Shown: piece after piece, positions 51,508 through 60,195 of the stretch
How the letters are laid out: each line of letters begins with the position of its first letter
Position numbering within the stretch: the first letter of the stretch is position 1
Source: Saccharopolyspora hirsuta
GTDB taxonomy: Bacteria; Actinomycetota; Actinomycetes; Mycobacteriales; Pseudonocardiaceae
Direction of reading: 5' to 3'
Assembly (NCBI RefSeq): GCF_008630535.1
Contig: NZ_VWPH01000008.1
Coordinates: 186,001-250,000 of the forward strand
Length of the DNA stretch: 64,000 nucleotides
The notes under the pieces: generated by a model
Database searches by the model: none
What the model was told of the DNA's origin: nothing
The model's input: the letters and a program-made list of their open reading frames with translations, nothing else
Made by a program: the position numbers and the translations under genes

Positions 51508-52188
51508 GTGCTCCACCCGCGGGTGGACCTGCAGCAGAAGGAGGGGGCGGCGCTGTCCGAGGTGTACGACCGGCTGCGCGGCGAGATCGTCGACGGCACG
51601 TTCGAAGCCGGGGCCCAACTGGTCGAGCTGGCGCTGGCCGAGAAGTACGGCACCAGCCGCACGCCGGTGCGCGAGGCGCTGCGCCGCCTGGAGCAGGACG
51701 GTCTGGTCGAGCGCGCCGAGCGCGGCATGCGGGTGCGCACCCGCAGCCCGGAGGAGATCCTGGAGATCTACGAGGTCCGGATCTCCCTGGAGGCCACCGC
51801 GGCCGCGGCCGCCGCCCAGCGGCGCAGCGACTTCGACCTGATCCGCATCCGGCGGGCCCAGACGGCGATGGACAACACCGCGACCGACGACCCGCCCGCG
51901 ATGGCCGCGGCCAACCGGGCGGTGCACGAGGCGATCTGGGTGGCCAGCCACAACGGCACCATCGTCGACCTGCTGACCCGCCTGAACAACCACCTCACCC
52001 GCTACCCGGCGACCACCCTGAAGGTCCCGGGCCGCTGGTCCGAGGCGCTGGCCGAGCACCACGCCCTCATCGACGCGATCGAGCAGCGCGACGCCGACCT
52101 CGCGCACGAGCTGGCCCGCGACCACATGACCAAGGCCCGCGAACTCCGCCTGCAGATCTACCGCGACGAGCCCGATCAGCCGGAATAG
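51508..52188 (+). CDS. GntR-family regulator, FCD subfamily, of the catabolic cluster
   Basis: 226 aa. Winged helix LALAEKYGTSRTPVREALRRLEQDGLVERAERGMRV (~residues 40-75), then a helical FCD domain (AANRAVHEAIWVASHNG, HHALIDAIEQRDADLAHELARDHM) that binds a carboxylate effector. Several starts are possible (GTG 51508, GTG 51523, or later); none has a strong ribosome site. Its operator half-sites mark it as regulator of the two divergent operons. The 3' end overlaps the convergent GHL10 gene by 13 bp. Confidence 0.9.
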   Translation: MLHPRVDLQQKEGAALSEVYDRLRGEIVDGTFEAGAQLVELALAEKYGTSRTPVREALRRLEQDGLVERAERGMRVRTRSPEEILEIYEVRISLEATAAAAAAQRRSDFDLIRIRRAQTAMDNTATDDPPAMAAANRAVHEAIWVASHNGTIVDLLTRLNNHLTRYPATTLKVPGRWSEALAEHHALIDAIEQRDADLAHELARDHMTKARELRLQIYRDEPDQPE

Positions 52189-53387
52189 TGCTCGGCGACC
52201 ACCCGGGCCATGGCTTCAGCGGCGTTGGTGGTCAGTGACTTGGCGCTGAAGTAGATGTCGCCCTTGACGCCCGCGTTTTTGGCGTTGAGGGCCAGGTGCT
52301 CGGACAGCTCGCCCGGGTCGGTCCAGCCCTCCTGGCCGACCCGGTAGGCCGCCTGTCCGATGTGGAGGTCCACGTCGGTGCCCGCCACGGTGTCCGACCA
52401 CCAGGGCACCAGCTTCGCGTAGTCGGCGGCGGGGTGGCCGATCGGCCAGTAGACCTGCGGGGCGATGTAGTCGACCCAGCCCTCCTTCACCCACTTGCGG
52501 GTGTCGGCGTAGATCGCCGAGTACGACTCCAGCCCGCTGGTGTCCGAACCGTTCGGGTCGCTGGAGGCGTTGCGCCAGATGCCGAACGGGCTGACGCCGA
52601 ACTGCGCGTCCGGCTTGACCTCGTGCACCCGGGTGTCCAGTTCGGACACCAGCAGGTTCACGTTGTGCCGCCGCCAGTCCCCGATGTCGGTGAAGTCCCC
52701 GCCGTGCTCGGCGAAGGTGTCGCCGTCCGGGATCTGCTCGCCCTCGACGGGGTAGGGGTAGAAGTAGTCGTCCAGGTGCACGCCGTCCACGTCGTAGTTG
52801 CGCACCGCGTCCATGATGGCCTCGGTGACGAACTCGCGGGCCGCGGGCACCCCGGGGTCGAAGTACAGCTTGCCGCCGTAGCTGAAGGTCCACTCCGGGT
52901 GCTTGCGCGCCGGGTGGTCGGGCACCAGCTGCGCCGGGTCGTCCTGCATGCTGATCCGGTACGGGTTGAACCAGGCGTGGAACTGCAGGCCGCGCTTGTG
53001 GGCCTCGTCGACGAGGAAGCGCAGCGGGTCGTAGCCGGGGTCCTTGCCCTGCTCCCCGGTCAGCCAGTGCGACCACGGCTCGTACGGCGACGGCCAGAAC
53101 GCGTCCGCGGTCGGCCGGACCTGCACGAACACCGCGTTGAGCTTGTTGTCCACGGCCTGGTCGAGCAGCTCGCGGTACTCGGCCTGCTGCTGCGCGGCGG
53201 ACAGCCCCGGCTTGCTCGGCCAGTCGATGTTGGTCACCGAGGCGATCCACACCCCGCGCATCGCCGTGCTCGGCGCCTTGGCTGCCGCACCGGTGGCCCC
53301 GGACAACCCCAGCAGGACCGCCACCAACCCCAGCGCCAGGACCAGCACGTCGGCCCGGATCCGGCGCAACCCCTGTGCTCGGGTCAT
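52176..53387 (-). CDS. Secreted glycosyl-hydrolase-like protein (DUF187/GHL10 family)
   Basis: 403 aa. Signal peptide: basic RIRADVLVLALGLVAVLLGLSG-like start (residues ~9-28) ending near GATGAAAKA. The mature TIM-barrel has MRGVWIASVTNIDWPSKPGL, FVQVRPTADAFWPS, FHAWFNPYRISM and the acidic DGVHLDDYFYPYP, which is the likely active-site strand. Family members act on polysaccharides or peptidoglycan-like material outside the cell; the exact linkage is unknown. ATG 53387 follows GGAGG. It overlaps the convergent GntR gene at the 3' end. Confidence 0.9.
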   Translation of the reverse strand: MTRAQGLRRIRADVLVLALGLVAVLLGLSGATGAAAKAPSTAMRGVWIASVTNIDWPSKPGLSAAQQQAEYRELLDQAVDNKLNAVFVQVRPTADAFWPSPYEPWSHWLTGEQGKDPGYDPLRFLVDEAHKRGLQFHAWFNPYRISMQDDPAQLVPDHPARKHPEWTFSYGGKLYFDPGVPAAREFVTEAIMDAVRNYDVDGVHLDDYFYPYPVEGEQIPDGDTFAEHGGDFTDIGDWRRHNVNLLVSELDTRVHEVKPDAQFGVSPFGIWRNASSDPNGSDTSGLESYSAIYADTRKWVKEGWVDYIAPQVYWPIGHPAADYAKLVPWWSDTVAGTDVDLHIGQAAYRVGQEGWTDPGELSEHLALNAKNAGVKGDIYFSAKSLTTNAAEAMARVVAEHYSG

Positions 53388-53489
53388 TCAGCTCGCCTCC
53401 GCCGCTCGTCGTCGATCGCGCGGCACAGGGTACGGTCCGAGACCCGGTCGTCGCCGGAATGGCGAGGAATTACCACCTGATCCGTTGCA

Positions 53490-54779
53490 TCACCGGGTCG
53501 CCGCGAGCTGCCGGGACAGCTGGCGCACCGCGCGCTCGCTGTAGGCGGAGGGGATCGTCTCGCTCAGCTCCCGGGCCCGGTCTGCGAGCGCCGCAGCGCG
53601 GTCGACGTCCTGCGCGCGCAGGTGCGCGTGCGCGAGCCAGGTGGTGTAGAGCGCGGTCTCGCGGACGCGGCGGTGGTCGCAGCTGCGGATCGCGGAGGTC
53701 AGCCGCTGGCGGGCCTGCTGCGGCTGCCCCAGCGCGGTGTCGACCCGGCCGACGATGATGTCCATCTCCTCGGGGGTCAGCCAGTAGACCCACGCCGGGT
53801 CCGGGTCGCCGTCGCGGCGGCGCGCGTACTCGTCCTGCGCGCGCTGGATCGCCGTGGCCGCCTGGCTGATCTCGCCCGCCGCCGCGTGCGCCCACGACGC
53901 CCGCGCGTGCAGCAGCGCCCGCACGGTCGGGGTGGTGGCGTTGCGGGCGAGGCCGTCGAGGCGCGCAAGCGCGGACCGGGCCACCAGGACCGCGTCGCGC
54001 GCCCGGCCGAACTCGGTCAGGTGCCCGGCCAGCGCGGACACCACCTGCGCGGCCAGCACCGGGTCGTCGGCGGCGTGCGCGGCCTGGATGCCGCTGAGGT
54101 AGTAGCGCTCGGCGGTCGCGACGTGCCCGCCGTCGGCCGTCGACCACCCGGCCAGCTGGCACAGCTCGGCGACGGCCCGCAGCAGGCCGCGGCCGACCTC
54201 CTCGGGATAGCTCGCGGTGCGCAGCAGCGCCGCGGTGCGGGCGACCTCGCCGCGGATGGTGGTGTGCAGGTCTCCGCCCGCGACGACGTCGTCGGCGTGG
54301 TGCAGGTACCGCAACCGGGCCTGGATGCGGCCGAGTTCGCCGGACCCGATCCGCCGACCGGCCTCGCCCCTCCCCGCCACCGAGGGCGGTGGCGGGGTGA
54401 TCAGCCACTGGTGGGCCACCCGCACCGCGCGGTCACCGGTCAGCCCGGGCGCGGGGGCGTTCTCCGCGAGGCGGGCGACGAGACCGTCGCGCTCCGCCGA
54501 GGTCCACACGTCCTTGATCAGCTCCACCGGGTCCTCCGCGGGGACATCCGGGACCGGGGCGGACGCAGCGGCCGGGGCGCCGGGCAGCAGCGCGGCGAGC
54601 TGGTCCAGCGACAGCCCCAGCTCGCGGGCCAGGGCCTCCCGCATCCGCGGGGTGGGGGTGGACGCGCCGCGCTCCCAGCGCGCGACGGTGGAGACGTCCA
54701 CTTCGAGCCGGTGCGCGAGCGTCTCCTGGGTGTGGCCGCGGCTGCGGCGTTTCCGTGCGAGGTCGGACTGGCGTACCAC
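53490..54779 (-). CDS. XRE-family regulator with TPR-like C-terminal domain
   Basis: 429 aa. An N-terminal HTH (HTQETLAHRLEVDVSTVARWERGASTPTPRMREALARELGL, residues ~17-57) is followed by ~370 residues of helical, TPR-like repeats (for example AERYYLSGIQAAHAADDPVLAAQ and LADRARELSETIPSAYSERAV). The architecture is common in actinomycetes and may sense a peptide or small ligand. The start is a GTG; ACGTTA (54787-54792) gives a minus-strand -10 TAACGT 7 nt upstream, and no ribosome site exists, so the gene is probably leaderless. Divergent from the adenosylhomocysteinase-like gene. Confidence 0.88.
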   Translation of the reverse strand: MVRQSDLARKRRSRGHTQETLAHRLEVDVSTVARWERGASTPTPRMREALARELGLSLDQLAALLPGAPAAASAPVPDVPAEDPVELIKDVWTSAERDGLVARLAENAPAPGLTGDRAVRVAHQWLITPPPPSVAGRGEAGRRIGSGELGRIQARLRYLHHADDVVAGGDLHTTIRGEVARTAALLRTASYPEEVGRGLLRAVAELCQLAGWSTADGGHVATAERYYLSGIQAAHAADDPVLAAQVVSALAGHLTEFGRARDAVLVARSALARLDGLARNATTPTVRALLHARASWAHAAAGEISQAATAIQRAQDEYARRRDGDPDPAWVYWLTPEEMDIIVGRVDTALGQPQQARQRLTSAIRSCDHRRVRETALYTTWLAHAHLRAQDVDRAAALADRARELSETIPSAYSERAVRQLSRQLAATR

Positions 54780-54918
54780 CACGGCGACGTTACGCGGTGG
54801 ACCTGCCCGCCTCCAGCGCGTTCCAGCAGGTGCCCGGTTGTCGCCCGGTTCGTGCTCTGGTCCGGCGGTGGTGCCCTTGGTGGACTCGGTTCGTCCCGCC
54901 GAGGAGAGGAAGCAGCCC

Positions 54919-56172
54919 ATGCCCCTGCTGCGCGACCCCGCGCTGGCCGACGACGGCGCCCGCAAGGTCGAGTTCGCCCACCGCCGCATGCCGGTCCTGG
55001 CCGGACTGACCGAGCGCTGGGCGGAGGAGAAACCGCTGCGCGGCGCGCGCATCGCGGCCTGCCTGCACGTCACCACCGAGACGGCGAACCTCTGCCGCGC
55101 GCTCGTCGCCGGAGGCGCTGAAGTGGCGCTGTGCGCGTCGAACCCGCTGTCCACGAAGGACGACGTCGCCGCGGCGATCCAGCGCGACCTGGGCGCGGAG
55201 GTCTTCGCGCTGCACGGCTGCGACCGCGAGACCTACTACCAGCAGGTCGAAGGCGCGCTCGGCATCGAGCCGACGCTGATCGTCGACGACGGCGCCGACC
55301 TCACCGCCACCGTGCACGAGCAGCGCCCGGAACTGCTCCCGGCCATCGTCGGCGGCACCGAGATCACCTCCACCGGGGTGATCCGGATGCGCAACATGGC
55401 CGCCGACGCGGCGCTGCGCTACCCGGTCCTGCCCACCAACGACGCGCTGACCAAGCACCTGTTCGACAACCGCTACGGCACCGGCCAGAACACCATCGAC
55501 GGAATCCTGCGCGCCACCAACGTCCTGCTGGCCGGGGCGACCGTCGTGGTGGCCGGTTACGGCTGGTGCGGGCGCGGGGTGGCGGCCCGGGCGCGCGGCA
55601 TGGGTGCGGACGTGATCGTCACCGAGGTGAACCCGGTGCGGGCGCTGGAGGCCAAGCTGGACGGGCTCCGGGTGCTGCCGATGCGCCGCGCCGCCGCCGA
55701 GGCGGACCTGGTCATCACGACCACCGGCAACCGGGACGTGGTCACCGTCGAGCACATGCGGCTGATGAAGGACGGCGCGATCATCGGCAACTCCGGCCAC
55801 TTCGACCTGGAGATCGCGGTCGACGACCTCACCAGCGCGGCCACCAGCCGCCGCTACGTCCGCGACAGCTGCGTGGAGTACACCCTCCCCGAGGGGCACC
55901 GGATCCTCCTGCTGGCCGAGGGCCGCCTCCTCGGCCAGGCCGCCGCGGAAGCCCACCCGGCCGAGGTGATGGACATGACCTTCGCGACCCAGGCGCTGGC
56001 GGTCCGCTACCTGGTGGAGAACGCGGGCGAGCTGGAACCGGCGGTGCACCCGATCCCGCAGGAGATCGAGAACGAGGTCGCGGTGGCCAAGCTCGCGGCC
56101 TACGACATCACCATCGACGAGCTCACCCCGCGCCAGCACGAGTACCGCACCTCCTGGCAGTTCGGCACCTGA
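54919..56172 (+). CDS. Adenosylhomocysteinase-like enzyme, short archaeal type
   Basis: 417 aa. Cleaves S-adenosylhomocysteine (or an analogue such as S-inosylhomocysteine) to homocysteine and nucleoside. Seen: CLHVTTETANLCRALVAGGA, the catalytic region TNDALTKHLFDNRYGTGQNT, the NAD-binding VVVAGYGWCGRGVAARARG, and GNSGHFDLEI. It lacks the ~70-residue extra segments of the ~490-aa enzyme usual in actinobacteria and resembles the archaeal/thermophile form. ATG 54919 follows GAGGAGAGGAAG. Divergent from the XRE-TPR regulator, with no methionine-cycle genes nearby. Confidence 0.88.
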   Translation: MPLLRDPALADDGARKVEFAHRRMPVLAGLTERWAEEKPLRGARIAACLHVTTETANLCRALVAGGAEVALCASNPLSTKDDVAAAIQRDLGAEVFALHGCDRETYYQQVEGALGIEPTLIVDDGADLTATVHEQRPELLPAIVGGTEITSTGVIRMRNMAADAALRYPVLPTNDALTKHLFDNRYGTGQNTIDGILRATNVLLAGATVVVAGYGWCGRGVAARARGMGADVIVTEVNPVRALEAKLDGLRVLPMRRAAAEADLVITTTGNRDVVTVEHMRLMKDGAIIGNSGHFDLEIAVDDLTSAATSRRYVRDSCVEYTLPEGHRILLLAEGRLLGQAAAEAHPAEVMDMTFATQALAVRYLVENAGELEPAVHPIPQEIENEVAVAKLAAYDITIDELTPRQHEYRTSWQFGT

Positions 56173-57519
56173 TCAAGTCGGGAACCGCAGCCGGAACAGC
56201 GCCCCGCCGCCGGGCGGCGACTCCGCGATGGCGGTGGCGCCGTGCGCGGTGGCCACCTGGCGCACGATGGCCAGGCCGAGACCGGAGCCGGGCAGGCCGC
56301 GGGCGGCGGGGGAGCGGTAGAACCGGTCGAAGACGCGGTCCAGGTCGTCCGCCGCGATGCCCGGCCCGCCGTCCCGGACGACGAGTTCCCCGCCGTGCAA
56401 CCCGACCTGCACCGACCCACCGGCGGGGCTGAACTTCGCCGCGTTGTCCAGCAGGTTCGTCACGGCGCGGGAGAGCGTGCGCGGCACCCCGTCGAGCACG
56501 GTCGGTTCGAGGCCGGTCTCGAAGGTGATGCCCGGGTAGCGGTGGCGGGCGCTGGCCGCGCACCGCTCGACGATCTGGTCCAGCCGGACGGCTTCGGTCT
56601 CCTCGGCTGGCGCCTCGTCGCCGCGCGCCAGGTCGATCAGGTCGGTGACCAGCCCGGTCAGCTCGACGGCCTGCGCGCGCAGCGCCTCGATCGTCGCGGC
56701 GCGCTGCTCGGGGCTCAGCCGGTCCGCCCGGGTGAGCAGGTCGATGTTGGTGCGCAGGCCGGTCAGCGGGGTGCGCAACTCGTGCGAGGCGTCGGCGACG
56801 AGCTGCCGCTGCGCGGTCAACGACTGCCGCAACGCGCCCAGCGCTTGCTGGAGCTCGCCGAGCATCGTGTTGAAAGCCGTTGCCAGCCGGGCGATCTCGT
56901 CGTCGCCCCGGACCGCGAGGTGCTGCTCGGGGTCCCGGGTCCGGGCCACCCGCTCGGCGGTGGCGGTCAGCTCGCCGACCGGTTTGAGCCCCGACCGGGC
57001 GACCGCGAACCCGGCGACCGCCGCCAGCACGACCCCGACCGCGCCCGCGGCGAGCAGCGCGAGGCTGATCCGCTGCAGGCTCTCGTCCGCTCGGTCGGAG
57101 CGGACCGCGACCTCGACGGCGGTGCCGGGAGCGAGCGGAGCGGTGTACATCCGGACCGGGAACCCCTCCAGCGAGGTGTCGCTGAAGAACGCTCCGCTGC
57201 GCCCGGCGGCGACGTCCAGGGTGCGCTCGTCCACCGGCAACGCGCTCTCGCCCTCGACGCGGCCGTCCGCGTGCACCTTCTGCACGCACGCCGGGGCGGC
57301 GAGGAACACGCAGGGACCGGCGGGCGACCACGCCCCCGGGGAGGACTGCTCCAGCCGCACCAGGCGGGCGACCTCCCGGGTCAGCCCGAGGTTCAGCGAG
57401 CGGTCCAGCTCGTGCGCCACGATCGCGTACCCGGCCACCGCCGTCCCGGCCACTGCCGCGGCCACCGCCAGCGCGGTGGCCACTGCGATCCGCAGCCGCA
57501 GCGACCAGCGGCGCCTCAT
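56173..57519 (-). CDS. Sensor histidine kinase
   Basis: 448 aa. Two membrane helices (about residues 8-32 and 175-198) enclose a ~140-residue extracytoplasmic sensor with two cysteines. Then come a HAMP segment (TATAERVARTRDPEQHLAVRGDDEIARLATAFNTM), the phosphoacceptor His in ADASHELRTPLTGLR, and the ATPase N-box NLLDNAAKFSP, with VRDGGPGIAADDLDRVFDRFYR and GSGLGLAIVRQ. ATG 57519 overlaps the response regulator stop by ATGA. It overlaps in function with MprB/CseC-type envelope-stress kinases, but that is inference. Confidence 0.94.
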   Translation of the reverse strand: MRRRWSLRLRIAVATALAVAAAVAGTAVAGYAIVAHELDRSLNLGLTREVARLVRLEQSSPGAWSPAGPCVFLAAPACVQKVHADGRVEGESALPVDERTLDVAAGRSGAFFSDTSLEGFPVRMYTAPLAPGTAVEVAVRSDRADESLQRISLALLAAGAVGVVLAAVAGFAVARSGLKPVGELTATAERVARTRDPEQHLAVRGDDEIARLATAFNTMLGELQQALGALRQSLTAQRQLVADASHELRTPLTGLRTNIDLLTRADRLSPEQRAATIEALRAQAVELTGLVTDLIDLARGDEAPAEETEAVRLDQIVERCAASARHRYPGITFETGLEPTVLDGVPRTLSRAVTNLLDNAAKFSPAGGSVQVGLHGGELVVRDGGPGIAADDLDRVFDRFYRSPAARGLPGSGLGLAIVRQVATAHGATAIAESPPGGGALFRLRFPT

Positions 57520-58187
57520 CGCGCACCGAGCCGGTAGCCGATGCCGCGCACGGTGTGCACGAGCCGGGCTTCGCCGCCCGCCTCCAGCTTGCGCCGCAGG
57601 TAGCGCACGTAGACCTCCAGCGAGTTCGAGGTCGGGCCGAAGTCGGTGCCCCACACCCGCTCGGTGATCACCTCGCGCGGCAGCACCTGCTCGGCGTTGC
57701 GGACCAGCACCTCCAGCAGCGCGTACTCGGTCCGGCTGAGCTCGACCACCCGGTCCCCGCGCAGCACGAGGTGCGCTGCGGTGTCCACGGTGAGGTCGGC
57801 GACGCGGAGCACCGCGTCGTCCTCGGGGTAGCTGCGCCGCAGCAGCGCGCGCACGCGGGCGAGCAGCTCGTCCAGGTCGAACGGTTTGACCAGGTAGTCG
57901 TCCGCGCCCGCGTCCAGGCCCGCGATCCGGTCGGACACGGCATCGCGCGCGGTGAGCACCAGGATCGGGGTCCGGTCACCGTCCGAGCGCAGCCGACGGC
58001 ACAGCGTCAGCCCGTCCATGAACGGCATCAGCAGGTCGAGCACGATCGCGTCCGGCCGCCAGCGGGCGATCTCGGTCAGCGCCTGCGCGCCGTCACCCGC
58101 GGTGCCGGTCTCGTAGCCCTCGCTCCGCAGACCGAGCACCACCGCGTCCCGCACCGACGACTCGTCCTCGACGACCAGAATCCGCAC
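57516..58187 (-). CDS. OmpR/PhoB-family response regulator
   Basis: 223 aa. The receiver domain has the acidic pocket VVEDESS, the phosphoacceptor Asp in AIVLDLLMPFMDGLT (~residue 51), TAR and KPFD. The C-terminal winged helix contains ELSRTEYALLEVLVRNAEQVLPREVI and SNSLEVYVRYLRRKLE. The GTG at 58187 lies 16 nt from a direct repeat typical of this family's binding sites. First gene of the regulator-kinase operon, divergent from the glycosidase-like lipoprotein. Confidence 0.95.
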   Translation of the reverse strand: MRILVVEDESSVRDAVVLGLRSEGYETGTAGDGAQALTEIARWRPDAIVLDLLMPFMDGLTLCRRLRSDGDRTPILVLTARDAVSDRIAGLDAGADDYLVKPFDLDELLARVRALLRRSYPEDDAVLRVADLTVDTAAHLVLRGDRVVELSRTEYALLEVLVRNAEQVLPREVITERVWGTDFGPTSNSLEVYVRYLRRKLEAGGEARLVHTVRGIGYRLGAR

Positions 58188-58203
58188 CCCACCAGGATGC
58201 AGG

Positions 58204-58220
58204 CTCTCACCGAACTCTCA
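58204..58220. promoter_or_regulatory. Tandem CTCTCA repeat, likely response-regulator box
   Basis: CTCTCA occurs at 58204-58209 and 58215-58220, an 11-bp period, as expected for an OmpR-family dimer binding in tandem. It lies between the regulator gene and the secreted glycosidase-like gene, so it could control both. Confidence 0.6.
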
Positions 58221-58243
58221 TCTCCGGTCCGGAAGCTGCCCGT

Positions 58244-60193
58244 GTGAACGTGACCAAGATGATCCCGCTGGTCTGCGCGGTCGGGGTGCTCGCCGCCACC
58301 ACGGCGTGCAGCCCCGCCGCCGCGGACCAGCCGCAGGTCGAGGTCGACGGCGACCGGGTGCGCGTCCCGGTCTCCGGCGGCCTCGTGGAGGTGGACACCT
58401 CGTCGCTGGGCCTGCGGGCCGAAGCGCCCGACGGTCGGACCTGGCAGCTCTCGGCGCCCGCCGAAGGCGACCTGGGCCCGGCCGGGCAGGTCAGCGCGCG
58501 GGGCGGAGCGGCCACCTGGCGCTACCCCGAGAAGGGCCTCACCGTCACCGCCACCGGGCGGGGCGGACGGCTCGAGATGACCGTGCACGCCGACCGGGAG
58601 GGCACGCTGACCTGGCCGGTGACGGCCACCGACCCGGCGACCACCGAGCTGCAGCTGCCGCGCGGCGAGGGGATCGCCGTCCCGGTGGCCGACGAGTGGT
58701 GGAACTCCGAGCAGGCCGGGCTGGTGGGCACCGAGGCGGCGGTGGTGGGCGGTCTCACCATGCCGTTCTGGGGGACCAGCCTGCCGGGGCTCGGCGCGAG
58801 CTACATCGCCGAGTCCGACATCGGGACCGCGCTGCGGTTCACCTCCGAACAGGGCCGCCTGCGGGCGTCGGCGAGCCACGAGTTCTCGCCCCGGGAGTCC
58901 ACGATGGACTACCGGATGACGTTCGCGATCACCGACGGCGGACCGATCGCCGCGGCCCGCGACTACCGCGACTGGCTGCAGCACCACGGCGGCATCACCC
59001 CGCTGCGCGAGAAGATCGCGCGCAACCCCGAGGTCGGCAAGCTGATCGGCGCCTTCCACGCCTACACCTGGGGGCGGGCGCGCACCGCCGAGGGCGTGCA
59101 GCGGCTGCGGGACCTGGGCATCGACCGGATGTGGCTGGGCTACGACGCCGACGACGAGCCGATGGACGAGCAGGCCGTGGCGGCCGCGAAGCAGGCGGGC
59201 TTCCTGGTCGGCCCCTACGACTCCTGGGCCAACGCGCAGGAACCGGGACAGGCCGACAACCCCGCGTCGAAGTGGCCGGACCCGGTGTGGCCGGACGCCT
59301 GCGTGCGCGAGGCCGACGGCGGCGTGCTCCCCGGTTTCGGCGGCCGGGGCTGCTACCTGAGCTCGGAGGCGTTCCGCCGCGCCGAGCCGACGCAGCACCT
59401 CATGGCCGACCGGACCCGCGAGTTCACCGCCAACGGCGCGAACAGCTACTTCCTCGACGTCGACGCCGCAGGCGAGCTGCACAGCGACCACAGCCCGGCG
59501 CACCCGATGGCGAAGGAGCAGGACCGGCGCAACCGGCTCGACCGCATGGCCTGGCTGTCCGGCCAGCTCGTGCTCGGCTCGGAGACCGCCGGTTCCTGGG
59601 CGAACGGCGTCCTGTCCTACAACCACGGTTCGGTCACACCGGTGACCGACCAGCTGTGGAAGCTGGAGAAGGACAAGCAGTCCTGGGGCGGGTACGCGCC
59701 GCAGGGCGCGCCCGCGTTCTTCTTCAAGCCGGTGCGGCTGCCCGCCGACGTCGCCAAGGCGATGTACGCCCCGGAGTACCGGGTGCCGCTCTACCAGGCG
59801 GTGCTGCACGACTCGGTGATCAGCACCGAGCGGTGGGAGTTGTCCTGGTCGAAGCTGCCGGACCAGAGCAAGAACCGCGCGATGCTCGCGATGCTGCACA
59901 ACATCCCGCTCAACCTGGTGCTCGACGAGTCCGAACTGGACTCGCACGGCGCGCAGATCGCCCAGCTCCAGCGGTTCTTCGAGCCGCTGCACCGCGCTGC
60001 CGCGACCGAACCGCTCGCGGACTTCCGCTGGCTCACCCCCGACCACCTGGTGCAGCGGACGTCCTTCGGCGACGGTGCGCTCACCGTGACGGCGAACTTC
60101 TCCGCCCGGCCGCACGACGGCCTGCCGGGCGGCTGCCTGGACGCGGTGGTCCGGGGCGGTGCGCCGCAGCGGATCTGCCCGGCAGGGCTGTGA
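58244..60193 (+). CDS. Secreted glycoside-hydrolase-like protein, probable lipoprotein
   Basis: 649 aa. N-terminal signal LVCAVGVLAATTACSPAAAD with a Cys near residue 22; the box TTAC is a weak lipobox. A beta-rich domain (~25-230) is followed by a barrel-like catalytic region (FHAYTWGRARTAEGVQRL, DRMWLGYDADD, NSYFLDVDAAGEL, GSETAGSWANG) and a C-terminal beta domain. The Asp-in-LDVDA and Glu-in-GSETA pair recalls GH101-like barrels, but I cannot assign a family firmly. GTG 58244 has no clear ribosome site. Next to the tandem regulator box, so the two-component system may induce it. Confidence 0.8.
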   Translation: MNVTKMIPLVCAVGVLAATTACSPAAADQPQVEVDGDRVRVPVSGGLVEVDTSSLGLRAEAPDGRTWQLSAPAEGDLGPAGQVSARGGAATWRYPEKGLTVTATGRGGRLEMTVHADREGTLTWPVTATDPATTELQLPRGEGIAVPVADEWWNSEQAGLVGTEAAVVGGLTMPFWGTSLPGLGASYIAESDIGTALRFTSEQGRLRASASHEFSPRESTMDYRMTFAITDGGPIAAARDYRDWLQHHGGITPLREKIARNPEVGKLIGAFHAYTWGRARTAEGVQRLRDLGIDRMWLGYDADDEPMDEQAVAAAKQAGFLVGPYDSWANAQEPGQADNPASKWPDPVWPDACVREADGGVLPGFGGRGCYLSSEAFRRAEPTQHLMADRTREFTANGANSYFLDVDAAGELHSDHSPAHPMAKEQDRRNRLDRMAWLSGQLVLGSETAGSWANGVLSYNHGSVTPVTDQLWKLEKDKQSWGGYAPQGAPAFFFKPVRLPADVAKAMYAPEYRVPLYQAVLHDSVISTERWELSWSKLPDQSKNRAMLAMLHNIPLNLVLDESELDSHGAQIAQLQRFFEPLHRAAATEPLADFRWLTPDHLVQRTSFGDGALTVTANFSARPHDGLPGGCLDAVVRGGAPQRICPAGL

Positions 60194-60195
60194 AG

